A DNA stretch of 64,000 bases, from contig CM039465.1 of the NCBI GenBank assembly GCA_022414725.1, positions 24,288,466 to 24,352,465 of the forward strand. Reading direction: 5' to 3'. This document shows positions 11,718-20,040 of this stretch, piece after piece. The stretch's first letter is position 1. Each line of letters begins with the position of its first letter. A program made the position numbers and the translations under genes. Under the pieces are notes generated by a model. It saw nothing but the letters and a program-made list of their open reading frames with translations, was not told where the DNA came from and did not search any database. This DNA comes from Microglena sp. YARC (lineage: Eukaryota > Chlorophyta > Chlorophyceae > Chlamydomonadales > Chlamydomonadaceae).

Positions 11718-12709
11718 CACAAGGGGAAGGCCAGTAGGACCAAGCACTTTGAAACCCTTAGGCTGGTGACAGTACAAGTCAAGACCAGGTTCCAAGACAG
11801 TGTTGAGAAAAGCAGTCTTGATATCTAGCTGCCGAACATACATCTTCCTATGAGTGATGGCAGCAAGGAGAACCCTAAGCCTAGCTTCTGAGGAGACCGG
11901 GGCATAGACATCATGAAAGTCGAGCTCGGGCCTCTGCAAAAATCCTCGAACCATAAAGCGTGCTTTATAACGCACAGATCCATCAATCCCTATCTTCTTC
12001 ACAAATAACCACTGGCCTGACAGGACCCTCTGTCTAGGAGGCTGAGGAGTTAGAACCCATGTGCCAAGGGCACGCAAAGATTCCATCTCATCCTTCATAG
12101 CTAGTAACCATTGATCCCTGTCAGGGTTAGTGGAGTGCATGGCGTCCCCATATGACAGTTCAGTGGAAGTAGAGATATATGCACCCACATAAAGGCAGTC
12201 AACCCCCATATGAGCAACATGTGTATCAGCAGGTAGTACAACCCCCAGATCAGGAATACTGACTGTTTGAACAGGGTCGGCATTCTTTGCCTCTAAATCA
12301 ATGAAGCTTGGGTCGACTGGAACACCCCAGCCATACGCAGTATCACTCCCAACCCACTCATCCAAATCATCACTCAGGCTTGCCCTGACGGCTAACTTAC
12401 ATCGAGTTTTGTCTTGTGTAAACCACCAGAGAGAACAGGGGGCAGTGGGATCAATACTGCCCGCAAGTCATCGGAAGAGGTGGAAGGGAGGAGATGTGAG
12501 TCAGACAGTGGACCTATAGAAGGCTCCACTATGACGGACGAGCGGTCTAATCCTATAGCTTCGCTAGTGAAACGTGGCATACAGGAGGGAATGGCGACCC
12601 CTTGAGATTCGGGTACATTTATGCTCGGAGGAACTTTAGACTCCCGCCTGCCCTTTAGCTTCACACGCGATACAGCACGATCAGTCCTAGACCTGGGACG
12701 CAATTTCAT
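11718..12709 (-). pseudogene. copia pre-RT linker and reverse-transcriptase N-terminus (inverted copy)
   Basis: Reading leftward, a Ser/Pro/Arg-rich linker (12,392-12,709) is followed, after a frameshift near 12,370, by the start of the copia reverse transcriptase. Recognisable blocks are MKDEMESLRALGTWVL, VRYKARFMVRGF and QLDIKTAFLNTVLEPGLDL. Where the plus-strand copy has a TAA stop at 20,526-20,528, this copy has a TAC tyrosine codon, so it is the less damaged allele at that point. It is cut off at 11,718 before the YVDD motif. Confidence 0.88.
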
Positions 12710-12890
12710 CCCATGACTAGGACAGCCGTCAACAATCTGGGTTGCTAAAAGGTTTAAGGCATTTCCAGCGTCATCCGCACATGACTGTTGATTGCAGTAG
12801 GGATGCCGTCTACATACGGGGACCCATCATAAGGGGAGAGCCCAGGTATACAGTTGTAGCTGAGCTGTACATAGAAGAGCACATCACGTC
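11718..12890. repeat. Left arm of a 1.17-kb copia palindrome
   Basis: The reverse complement of this arm equals 12,901-13,537 joined to 20,046-about 20,583, with few mismatches. The centre is a 10-base spacer (12,891-12,900, GTGACGTCGT) between ACATCACGTC and GACGTGATGT. Arm lengths agree (about 1,173 and 1,175) once the gypsy insertion in the right arm is removed. This is an inverted duplication of one copia segment. Confidence 0.92.
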
Positions 12891-13082
12891 GTGACGTCGT
12901 GACGTGATGTGCTCTTCTATGAACAGCTCAGCTACAACTGTATACCTGGGCTCTCCCCTTATGATGGGTCCCCGTGTGTAGACAGCATCCCTACTGCAAT
13001 CAACGGTCATATGCTGGATGATGCTGGAAATGCCTTAGTCCCTTTAACAACCTAGATTGTTGACGGCTATCCTGGTCATGGG

Positions 13083-13537
13083 ATGAAATTGCGTCCCAGG
13101 TCTGGGACTGATCGTGCTGTATCGCGTGTGAAGCTAAAGGGCAGGCGGGAGTCTAAAGTTCCTCCGAGCATAAATGTACCCGAATCTCAAGGGGTCACAA
13201 GGCCCTCCTCTGTGCCATGTTTCACTAGCGAAGCTATAGGATTAGACCGCTTGTCCGTCATAGTGGAGCCTTCTATAGGTCCACTGTCTGACTCACATCT
13301 CCTCCCTTCCACCTCTTCCGATGACTTGCGGGCAGTATTGATCCCACTGCCCCCTGTCCTCTCTGGTGGTTTACACAAGACAAAACTCGATGTAAGTTAG
13401 CCGTCAGGGCAAGCCTGAGTGATGATTTGGATGAGTGGGTTGGGAGTGATACCGCGTATGGCTGGGGTGTTCCAGTCGACCCAAGCTTCATTGATTTAGA
13501 GGCAAAGAATGCCGACCCTGTTCAAACAGTCAGTATT
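13083..13537 (+). pseudogene. copia pre-RT linker (plus copy, interrupted by gypsy)
   Basis: The same linker as on the minus arm starts with MKLRPRSGTDRAVSR. After a frameshift near 13,395 it continues as DEWVGSDTAYGWG up to the gypsy insertion. Coding continuity resumes at 20,041. Confidence 0.8.
13533..13537 (+). repeat. Gypsy target-site duplication, left copy (GTATT)
   Basis: GTATT precedes the 5' LTR, and the same five bases follow the 3' LTR at 20,041-20,045. The uninterrupted copy on the opposite palindrome arm carries this site once, which proves the insertion. Confidence 0.97.
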
Positions 13538-13910
13538 TGTAGCAGGATAGGCTTGCTACAGTGGTTACAGGTCAGGTATACGCCGAGAGCACTCGTCGTA
13601 CTACCTGTCCGTAACCATGCCAAGTAGTAGGTACCGCCCGCGGGCCGTAACCGCCTGGAACCGGTATCTTACCCGGTCTCGGTAACAGCTGCCTGCGATA
13701 CCTACAACCTAGCCCTAGGGCTAGCAGTTACATACAGAATGTCTCGCCCGCACGTGCGTGCGCGACACTACTATAAATCAGCCTCGCAGGTCGAGGAAGC
13801 TAATCTAATCCAGAGATCTTACTCGGTGTCTTTAGGCGCCCCCAAGTCTTATATTACATCCGTATTCACGCTACGTAATTACCACTGCCATTTAACATAG
13901 TTCCGCTTCA
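13538..13910 (+). repeat. 5' LTR of gypsy element
   Basis: It begins TGTAGCAGGATAGG and ends TTCCGCTTCA. A TATA-like TATAAAT at 13,772-13,778 could drive transcription. It differs from the 3' LTR by a few single bases, for example GATC versus GTTC near 13,816. Confidence 0.97.
13772..13778 (+). promoter_or_regulatory. TATA-like box in the 5' LTR
   Basis: TATAAAT lies within the LTR, about 130 bases before its end and just after a CGTGCGTGCGCG-rich stretch. This is the expected place for the U3 core promoter; the call rests on sequence and position only. Confidence 0.5.
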
Positions 13911-13996
13911 CTGGTTTCGGAGGTGAAGCGGAACTATGTTAAATGGCAGTGGTAGTTACGTAGCGTGAATACGGATGTAATATAAGACTTGGGGGC
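13838..13996 (+). repeat. 73-bp hairpin spanning the 5' LTR end and leader
   Basis: Bases 13,838-13,910 (last 73 bases of the LTR) are the reverse complement of 13,924-13,996, separated by a 13-base loop (13,911-13,923). One mismatch separates the leader arm from the 5' LTR, whereas it matches the 3' LTR at that base. The predicted primer-binding site lies in the loop. Confidence 0.95.
13912..13925 (+). promoter_or_regulatory. Candidate primer-binding site
   Basis: TGGTTTCGGAGG starts one base after the LTR. LTR elements normally have a TGG-initial site here that pairs with the CCA end of a tRNA. I cannot name the tRNA. The site occupies the loop of the hairpin described above. Confidence 0.5.
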
Positions 13997-14074
13997 TCTA
14001 AAAGGAAGGTAAGAAAGCCCCATAGCTCAGGTAACTCAAGGAGTGGTTTCTCAGAGGACGGTTCTAAACCCATC

Positions 14075-15088
14075 ATGCGCATGTCTGTGAACATTAATCA
14101 GAAAGATCAGATTTTAAAGAAGCAGTTCAGCATGACAAAAGCGGCAAGCGTCGTCAAGCCTAGGTTCAAAAAGAATATGAACTTAGATGGGTATGAAAAG
14201 TGGGTCATGGGGGTAACCGAGTTGGCACAGATGCATTTCACGGTACCTTGGAGTAGAGGATGGGAAGTCAACATTGTGACTGCCGCGGCACACACTTTGA
14301 GTGACTCAGTCCACCAGATGTGGCGCGAGCAGCACTTCTACGATAAGTCAAAGGTTACTTGGAATTACTTCCTAGAGTGGGCTAAGAAGCTTCTAGTATT
14401 ACACTCCAGAAGGGAAGTTGAGAAGAACCTAGAGACTATTATGAGGAATGAGTTCAAGCAAGGGACTACGTCCATCCAAACCCATATCATTAATTTTAAC
14501 AGATTAATCAGGAAGTTGGATTTGCCCATGATGGTCTTGTTGACAGGATTTATGAATTCATTGAGTCCTCAATTCCAAGAAGTCAGCTACTATGACGAGA
14601 AGTCAAAGCCATTTGAAACTCCAGAAGATCTCACTCAACATCTACTCAAGAAGGATGCGGTGATGAACTCACAGAAGCGAGAGAAGTCCCAATGGGATAA
14701 GAAAGTTAAGGAACGAGGGCCCTTCAAAAGTTGGAAGGCAAAACCCCCTTACAAAACCCCTTTCCCCCCCAAATCACAGGCAACCTCCTTATATGCAGCT
14801 AGCGGCTCGCACAAGTCTGCTGGAGGGTACCACAAGACCGAGAGAGTGATGAAGCTCCTAGGCCCTTCTGAAGAAGCTAATGCGAAGAACAAGAAAATCT
14901 CCAATGCGCAGCAGCTATGGCAGCTGAAAGAAGGAAACTGCCCAGGCTGCCACATCCCATACGGGCAGTGCGACAGACCGCAGGGGAAGGGCGGCAGTTG
15001 CCCGCACAGCAAGCCCGTACCAGAAAAACACATGGTCGAGGCAGGACGGGTTACTAATGAGCCATGCCCTAGGTGGGGTAAGAAATAG
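14075..15088 (+). CDS. Gypsy Gag polyprotein
   Basis: This 337-residue protein begins at the first ATG after the leader. Residues about 25-200 form a helical, basic region typical of Ty3/gypsy Gag capsids, with a conserved-looking stretch EKNLETIMRNEFKQG in the middle. The C-terminal third is rich in Lys, Pro and Gly. It contains Cys/His residues (CPGCHIPYGQC, then CPHSK) that could form a zinc-binding nucleocapsid, though the spacing is not a classical CCHC knuckle. It ends at TAG 15,086-15,088; the same frame stays open downstream into the linker. It would form the virus-like particle. Confidence 0.85.
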   Translation: MRMSVNINQKDQILKKQFSMTKAASVVKPRFKKNMNLDGYEKWVMGVTELAQMHFTVPWSRGWEVNIVTAAAHTLSDSVHQMWREQHFYDKSKVTWNYFLEWAKKLLVLHSRREVEKNLETIMRNEFKQGTTSIQTHIINFNRLIRKLDLPMMVLLTGFMNSLSPQFQEVSYYDEKSKPFETPEDLTQHLLKKDAVMNSQKREKSQWDKKVKERGPFKSWKAKPPYKTPFPPKSQATSLYAASGSHKSAGGYHKTERVMKLLGPSEEANAKNKKISNAQQLWQLKEGNCPGCHIPYGQCDRPQGKGGSCPHSKPVPEKHMVEAGRVTNEPCPRWGKK

Positions 15089-15501
15089 GTTAATCCTAGT
15101 GGGCAGGGCAACCCACCGAGGACCGATATGATGTGGAAGGGGGTAGAGTTCCCTAGGAAAAGACGATTTTTTCAAATTTCACCGGTTGTTCATGTTATTA
15201 ACCAAATAAAAACACAGTTTCCCTGCGAGGCTAAGGAAAGTGTTGCGTGTAACATGTGCAAACCTGAGGTGTACACTGAGATTATGGAATCCCTTGGAGA
15301 CAGTTGCGGAATTGATGCATTCAATCGTAACCCCCATGCCCAATACAGCTGCAAGACGAAGAGTTCTTCCAGCATGATTTCAAAGATAAAATGGTGTGGA
15401 TCCACCCACCACAGACAATCATAGCGGATGCGCTTCATCATTACACGATGATGAAAGTAAAGAACCCTCAGACGTCTGCAGTCTTCTAACTCCCAAGTAC
15501 A
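15089..15501 (+). pseudogene. Gag-pol linker with methyltransferase-like remnant
   Basis: After the Gag stop the same frame continues to DAFNRNPHAQYSC. A frameshift near 15,354 moves the reading to EEFFQHDFKDKMVWIHPPQ, followed by IIADALHHY and a TAA at 15,487-15,489. The pattern (Asp, then N-x-x-A-x-Y, an aromatic/acidic DFKDK block, then a V-W-x-x-P-P box and an amphipathic helix) resembles the N6-adenine methyltransferase-like domain known from DIRS-type and some algal retroelements, whose active box is NPPF or similar. Here the box reads IHPPQ, so activity is doubtful. Homology is inferred by eye. Confidence 0.4.
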
Positions 15502-18500
15502 ATGGGAAAGCTAAAGCCATGGGTAAAATACCTAAAAGGTATGCAGCTTATCAAACAGTATATTGGAAGAGACAGAATCTATTGCACAACGACAATGGAT
15601 AAATGTACTACCTGTAAGAATACTGAAATTTGGTATGACCCACCAGGTCATAAGCCGGACCTAAGCACACAACAAAAAGTTTTGAATCATGTTAAAACAT
15701 CCAAAACAACGTTGAAAATGGTGTTTCAAGGTCTAGTCCAAGGACAAAGTACTCTCGTACTTGTGGACAGTGGAGCATCAAACTCCTTCATCACAGCAGA
15801 CCTAGCAAGTAAAGCAGGATTGCACGTGACAAACAGCCACGATAATATACAAGTGGCTGGAGAAACCAGTATGGATGTCACGGGGACAGCAGAAATGCGC
15901 CTTAGGATTGGCACGTACATTGGTACACAAAAAGTATTAGTGGTAAAGAAATTGATAGCAGGAGTTGACCTCATTCTAGGCGAAGATTGGCTAGAAGCCA
16001 CGGAAGCCGAGGTTAGCTACAAAAAGCAGTGTGTAATGTTGGCATCTCCTAAATGTACACTATACCCAATCTCAAAAGGAGATACGTACACGAGATCGGC
16101 CGAATACATTCATTACATGGAGACTAACCAGAACGGTTTAACACTGACACAGGATGTCGTGATGTCTGCCAAACAAGCTGTTCGAGCCTTGAGGAAAGGG
16201 TCGAGACATTTCCTAGTCTCCATCAAGAAGAAAGGAGATGGAAGTATCAACAGCATAGAAGACCTGCTAGCGCCCATGTCTGAAGAATCTGCCAGACAAG
16301 AGACAAATGATCAGGAACAAGGACTGGAACCTTCCGTAACAGGAAAGGGCCTTGTTTTCCCCTCAGATGGAGAGCATCTGCAGGAATATACAAATCATAG
16401 TAACCATACTTGCCAGAGTATGAGTCAGAATCAGCAAGGGAGTGTACATAACCGAACTGAAAAGAAAGCAGTTTTTACTGCGACGGGTACAGAAAAGAGG
16501 AAAAGAGAGGAGCTTGGGCAGCCCCCACAACAAGAAGAAGCATTACCACTTCCACCACCAATAGAGACTCTCAGCATAGACGATGCTATTGAGAATAAAC
16601 TCTTAGAGTCTGCAGAATGTCCGACGTCAGTACCGAGACATATCATGCGACAGACTCTTCAGGAATCCAAGGTCCTTTTCAAAAACTTGGACAAGGTTGA
16701 AGATATAGTCAGAGGCATTGGCCATACTATCAAGTTGGATGCAGATACAGTTCCACCGTATAGACCCTGCAGACGAATGAGTCCAGCAGAGTTGGAAATG
16801 TGTCAGCTGTATGTAGCAGAATTGTTGAAAAAAGGGTTTATCACTCCAAGCACATCACCTTTTGGTGCACCCATTTTGTTTGTTGCTAAACCTGGAGGAG
16901 GCTTCAGGGTAGTGTGCGACTGGAAAGCCCTCGACAAGAAAACAATCAAGAACAAGTACCCCATCCCAAGGATTGATGAAACAATTGATAAACTGAACGG
17001 TAGTACCATATTCAGCTCATTGGATCTCGATTCCGGATATTTTCAGATTAAGATATCTGAGGAGGATGCTCATAAGACTGCTTTCACTACTCCCATGGGA
17101 CATTATGAATTCAAAGTGTTGGGAATGGGATTAGCAAATTCACCAGCGACTTTTCAAGCAGTCATGAACAGAGTCTTCCATAAATACTTGAATAAATTTG
17201 TAGTGATATATCTGGATGATATCATGATATACAGTAAGACTCCAGAGGAGCATGTTGAACACATCAAGCTAGTGTTCGAAGTTTTGGAGAAAGAGAAATT
17301 ACATGTAAAGTTGAGCAAGTGTTCCTTCAATATGAAAGAAGTGAAGTTTTGGGGTCATATTGTCATGAGAGATGGCATCAAGGTCAATCCTGCCAAGATC
17401 TCCGCAGTAACCAAGTGGCCAATCCCAAAGGATGTTAAGCAATTGCGGCAATTCTTAGGGTTGACTAACTATTTCAGAAAATTCATACAAGGATACAGTT
17501 CACTTACAGCCCCTCTCCATGAACTTACAAGAAAGGGGACAGATTTTGGCACTCATTGGTCAGCGAACCATACCGAACTCTTTGAGAAGCTTCAGGAAGC
17601 TTTAGTCACAGCCCCGGTATTAGTTCTGCCAGATTTTGAGAAACCCTTTACGGTAGTTTCAGACGCTTCGTTGTTAGGAACTGGTGCTGTCCTTCTTCAG
17701 GATGGTAGACCGGTTGCTTATACGAGTAAGAAGTTCAATTATGCAGAAAAGAATTATACCACCACAGAACAAGAATTGTTAGGAGCAGTGTCAGCCCTGA
17801 AAGAATGGCGATGCTATACAGAGGGATCTAAAGATTTAAAAGTGGTTACAGATCACCATCCTATGAAATTCCTTGCAAGTCAACCTATTTTGTCTAGAAG
17901 ACTAGCCAGATGGGAACAGGAATTGATGGGTTTTGACTTCACATGGATATATGAAGCCGGTAGAACCAACATGGCAGACCCTCTGAGTCGAAGTCCTGCT
18001 TTGACATCTTTGGTAGTCGCATGTATGGTCTGCGCTAGCTCACGAACCACAGATTGGATGACCCAAATCAAAGCTGGGTACTGTAAGGATCCCATATTCC
18101 TTCACCCCAAGAAGACATGGTCTACAGACAAGGGATTTTATTTTTCCAAAGGGAAAATTATCGTTCCACAGGTTGGATCTCTGAGAACAGATATTATGCG
18201 AGAGATGCATACCCCAAAATATGCTGGACATATGGGACGAGATAAGACAGAAGACATGCTTAGAAGAACGTTTTTCTGGCCCAATTTATCAGCAGATGTA
18301 AAAGTTTTCATCCAGAGCTGTCATCAGTGCCAGATCAATAAACCTTCAAACCAGAAACCAGGAGGACTGTTTACCCCAATCGAAATCCCGAAGAATTTTT
18401 TCGAGTGTATAACTACGGATCTGATCACTAAACTACCACCAACAAAGAATGGAAGGGATGCGATCGCAGTCTTTGTGGATAAACTCTCCAAAGTTTGCAT

Positions 18501-18930
18501 TGCAGAACCGTGCCAAACTGACATCAACGCGGAAGATTATGCAAATCTTTTTCTGAAGGCAGTTTTTAGATACCATGGGTTACCCGAGAAGATAATCACG
18601 GATAGAGATGCCAGGTTTACAGGAAAGTTCCTAAAGCAAATAGCCTCGGTTCTGGATATAAGGCAAGCATTTTCTACCTCTTTCCACCCTCAGACGGATG
18701 GCCAGACGGAGATTATGAACAGGAATTTGGAAGATGTTTTAAGGCATTATGTCAGCCCATATCATGATGATTGGGATGAGCATTTGTTCACAGCAGAGTT
18801 CGCCATCAATAATTCCAAGAACGGAACGATTGGGATGAGCCCTTTCATGGCCCTCTATGGACGACAGCCACTCACTCCAATTCATTTAGCAGTTAAAGCA
18901 AAGCTCAGTGGCTATGTGCCGAAAAGCTGA
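15502..18930 (+). CDS. Gypsy Pol polyprotein (protease, RT, RNase H, integrase core)
   Basis: An open frame of 1,142 codons. The protease motif LVDSGASNSFI is near residue 88. The reverse transcriptase spans about residues 430-610, with FRVVCDWKALDKKT and the catalytic YLDD box near 570-573. RNase H starts at VVSDASLLGTGAVL near 719. The integrase zinc finger (H...H...CHQC) is near 903-945, and the catalytic residues are Asp in TTDLI, Asp in ITDRDARF and Glu in DGQTEIMNR. It ends prematurely at TGA because of a frame change in GAAAAG at 18,921-18,926. The upstream start is uncertain, since the first ATG lies inside the linker domain. Confidence 0.95.
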   Translation: MGKLKPWVKYLKGMQLIKQYIGRDRIYCTTTMDKCTTCKNTEIWYDPPGHKPDLSTQQKVLNHVKTSKTTLKMVFQGLVQGQSTLVLVDSGASNSFITADLASKAGLHVTNSHDNIQVAGETSMDVTGTAEMRLRIGTYIGTQKVLVVKKLIAGVDLILGEDWLEATEAEVSYKKQCVMLASPKCTLYPISKGDTYTRSAEYIHYMETNQNGLTLTQDVVMSAKQAVRALRKGSRHFLVSIKKKGDGSINSIEDLLAPMSEESARQETNDQEQGLEPSVTGKGLVFPSDGEHLQEYTNHSNHTCQSMSQNQQGSVHNRTEKKAVFTATGTEKRKREELGQPPQQEEALPLPPPIETLSIDDAIENKLLESAECPTSVPRHIMRQTLQESKVLFKNLDKVEDIVRGIGHTIKLDADTVPPYRPCRRMSPAELEMCQLYVAELLKKGFITPSTSPFGAPILFVAKPGGGFRVVCDWKALDKKTIKNKYPIPRIDETIDKLNGSTIFSSLDLDSGYFQIKISEEDAHKTAFTTPMGHYEFKVLGMGLANSPATFQAVMNRVFHKYLNKFVVIYLDDIMIYSKTPEEHVEHIKLVFEVLEKEKLHVKLSKCSFNMKEVKFWGHIVMRDGIKVNPAKISAVTKWPIPKDVKQLRQFLGLTNYFRKFIQGYSSLTAPLHELTRKGTDFGTHWSANHTELFEKLQEALVTAPVLVLPDFEKPFTVVSDASLLGTGAVLLQDGRPVAYTSKKFNYAEKNYTTTEQELLGAVSALKEWRCYTEGSKDLKVVTDHHPMKFLASQPILSRRLARWEQELMGFDFTWIYEAGRTNMADPLSRSPALTSLVVACMVCASSRTTDWMTQIKAGYCKDPIFLHPKKTWSTDKGFYFSKGKIIVPQVGSLRTDIMREMHTPKYAGHMGRDKTEDMLRRTFFWPNLSADVKVFIQSCHQCQINKPSNQKPGGLFTPIEIPKNFFECITTDLITKLPPTKNGRDAIAVFVDKLSKVCIAEPCQTDINAEDYANLFLKAVFRYHGLPEKIITDRDARFTGKFLKQIASVLDIRQAFSTSFHPQTDGQTEIMNRNLEDVLRHYVSPYHDDWDEHLFTAEFAINNSKNGTIGMSPFMALYGRQPLTPIHLAVKAKLSGYVPKS

Positions 18931-19573
18931 TTTGTTTTTAACACAGTATACAGACAGACTCGAGTACGCAAAGAAGTGCGTCAGTCAGGCTCAAGAGAGA
19001 CAGGCTACTCAAGCAAATAAGAAACGGAGAGATGTAACGTATGAGGTGGGACAAGAAGTTCTTCTTAGTACAAAGAACCTAAAGTTTAAAGCCACTGGAT
19101 GTCCTAAGTTTGCTCCTAAGTTTACAGGACCGTACAAAGTCATTCAGCTAGTGGGAAAGAGAACCCCTGGGTCAACTAACGTTGATGTGGTTACAGCTGT
19201 TAAACTAGAGTTACCTCCGCTGATGAGAGTCCATCCAGTATTCCATGTTTCATTAGTGAAACCATACGCACCTAGCTCTACATATGTCCCACCACAGCCG
19301 TTGGAGTATGATACAGATGGGTCTCCGTTATGGGAAGTTGGATGCATCTTAGATATGAAAACAATTCCTCAGAAGAAAAGGAAAGGAAGAGGTCAGCCTA
19401 AACCTGTCAACAAATTCCTTGTGAGATGGAAAGGATTTGGAGATGATCAGGACAGTTGGGAACCTGAACAGCATGTGATACATTTACAGGCATACCATGA
19501 GTACATGGCCAAGCCTACGAATGTTGCCACAAGGAGAGTACCATCTAAGAAGAAGAAGGTAACTTTCAAGTAG
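18927..19573 (+). CDS. Gypsy integrase C-terminus with chromodomain
   Basis: This frame carries the rest of the integrase. It contains the GPY/F module (FTGPYKVIQ), the RVHPVFHVSLVKPY block and then a chromodomain (about 19,330-19,500; LWEVGCILD, KFLVRWKGF, DSWEPEQHV). The three aromatic cage positions appear as Trp, Trp and Phe. Chromodomains in chromoviruses steer integration towards particular chromatin. Removing one A from the AAAA run at 18,922-18,925 would fuse this frame to Pol, so the break is a single-base indel, a sequencing error or, less likely, a programmed shift. It ends at TAG 19,571-19,573. Confidence 0.92.
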
Positions 19574-19653
19574 ACAACGACACCAACTTGGATACCCAGG
19601 GTATTCATTATAATTCTCTCTGTACTACCCGGACTCAAGGAGACCGGGGGGTT

Positions 19654-19667
19654 CAGAGGGGGGGGAG
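19654..19667 (+). promoter_or_regulatory. Polypurine tract
   Basis: A purine run, [18 protein letters not shown], lies directly before the 3' LTR, the usual primer site for plus-strand DNA synthesis. Confidence 0.85.
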
Positions 19668-20040
19668 TGTAGCAGGATAGGCTTGCTACAGTGGTTACAG
19701 GTCAGGTATACGCCGAGAGCACTCGTCGTACTACCTGTCCGTAACCATGCCAAGTAGTAGGTACCGCCCGCGGGCCGTAACCGCCTGGAACCGGTATCTT
19801 ACCCGGTCTCGGTAACAGCTGCCTGCGATACCTACAACCTAGCCCTAGGGCTAGCAGTTACATACAGAATGTCTCGCCCGCCCGTGCGTGCGCGACACTA
19901 CTATAAATCAGCCTCGCAGGTCGAGGAAGCTAATCTAATCCAGAGTTCTTACTCGGTGTCTTTAGGCGCCCCCAAGTCTTATATTACATCCGTATTCACG
20001 CTACGTAACTACCACTGCCATTTAACATAGTTCCGCTTCA
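19668..20040 (+). repeat. 3' LTR of gypsy element
   Basis: It is identical to the 5' LTR apart from three visible substitutions and is followed by the GTATT target duplication at 20,041-20,045. Confidence 0.97.

Larger units (their letters stand above)
12901..13537. repeat. Right arm of the copia palindrome (first part)
   Basis: This is the mirror copy of 12,254-12,890. It runs without a break to the target site of the gypsy element at 13,538 and resumes at 20,046 after the duplicated target bases. The gypsy element therefore inserted after the inverted duplication formed. Confidence 0.92.
13538..20040 (+). mobile_element. Young Ty3/gypsy chromovirus-type LTR retrotransposon (6.5 kb)
   Basis: A full-length element has TG...CA LTRs of 373 bp, a 5-bp target duplication, gag, pol (protease, reverse transcriptase, RNase H, integrase), a C-terminal chromodomain and a polypurine tract. 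The LTRs differ at only three positions I could see (about 0.8%), so the insertion is recent. Coding is nearly intact but interrupted by a stop and a frameshift in the gag-pol linker and by an extra A before the integrase C-terminus. It sits inside an older copia fragment. A 73-bp hairpin directly after the 5' LTR is unusual. Confidence 0.97.
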
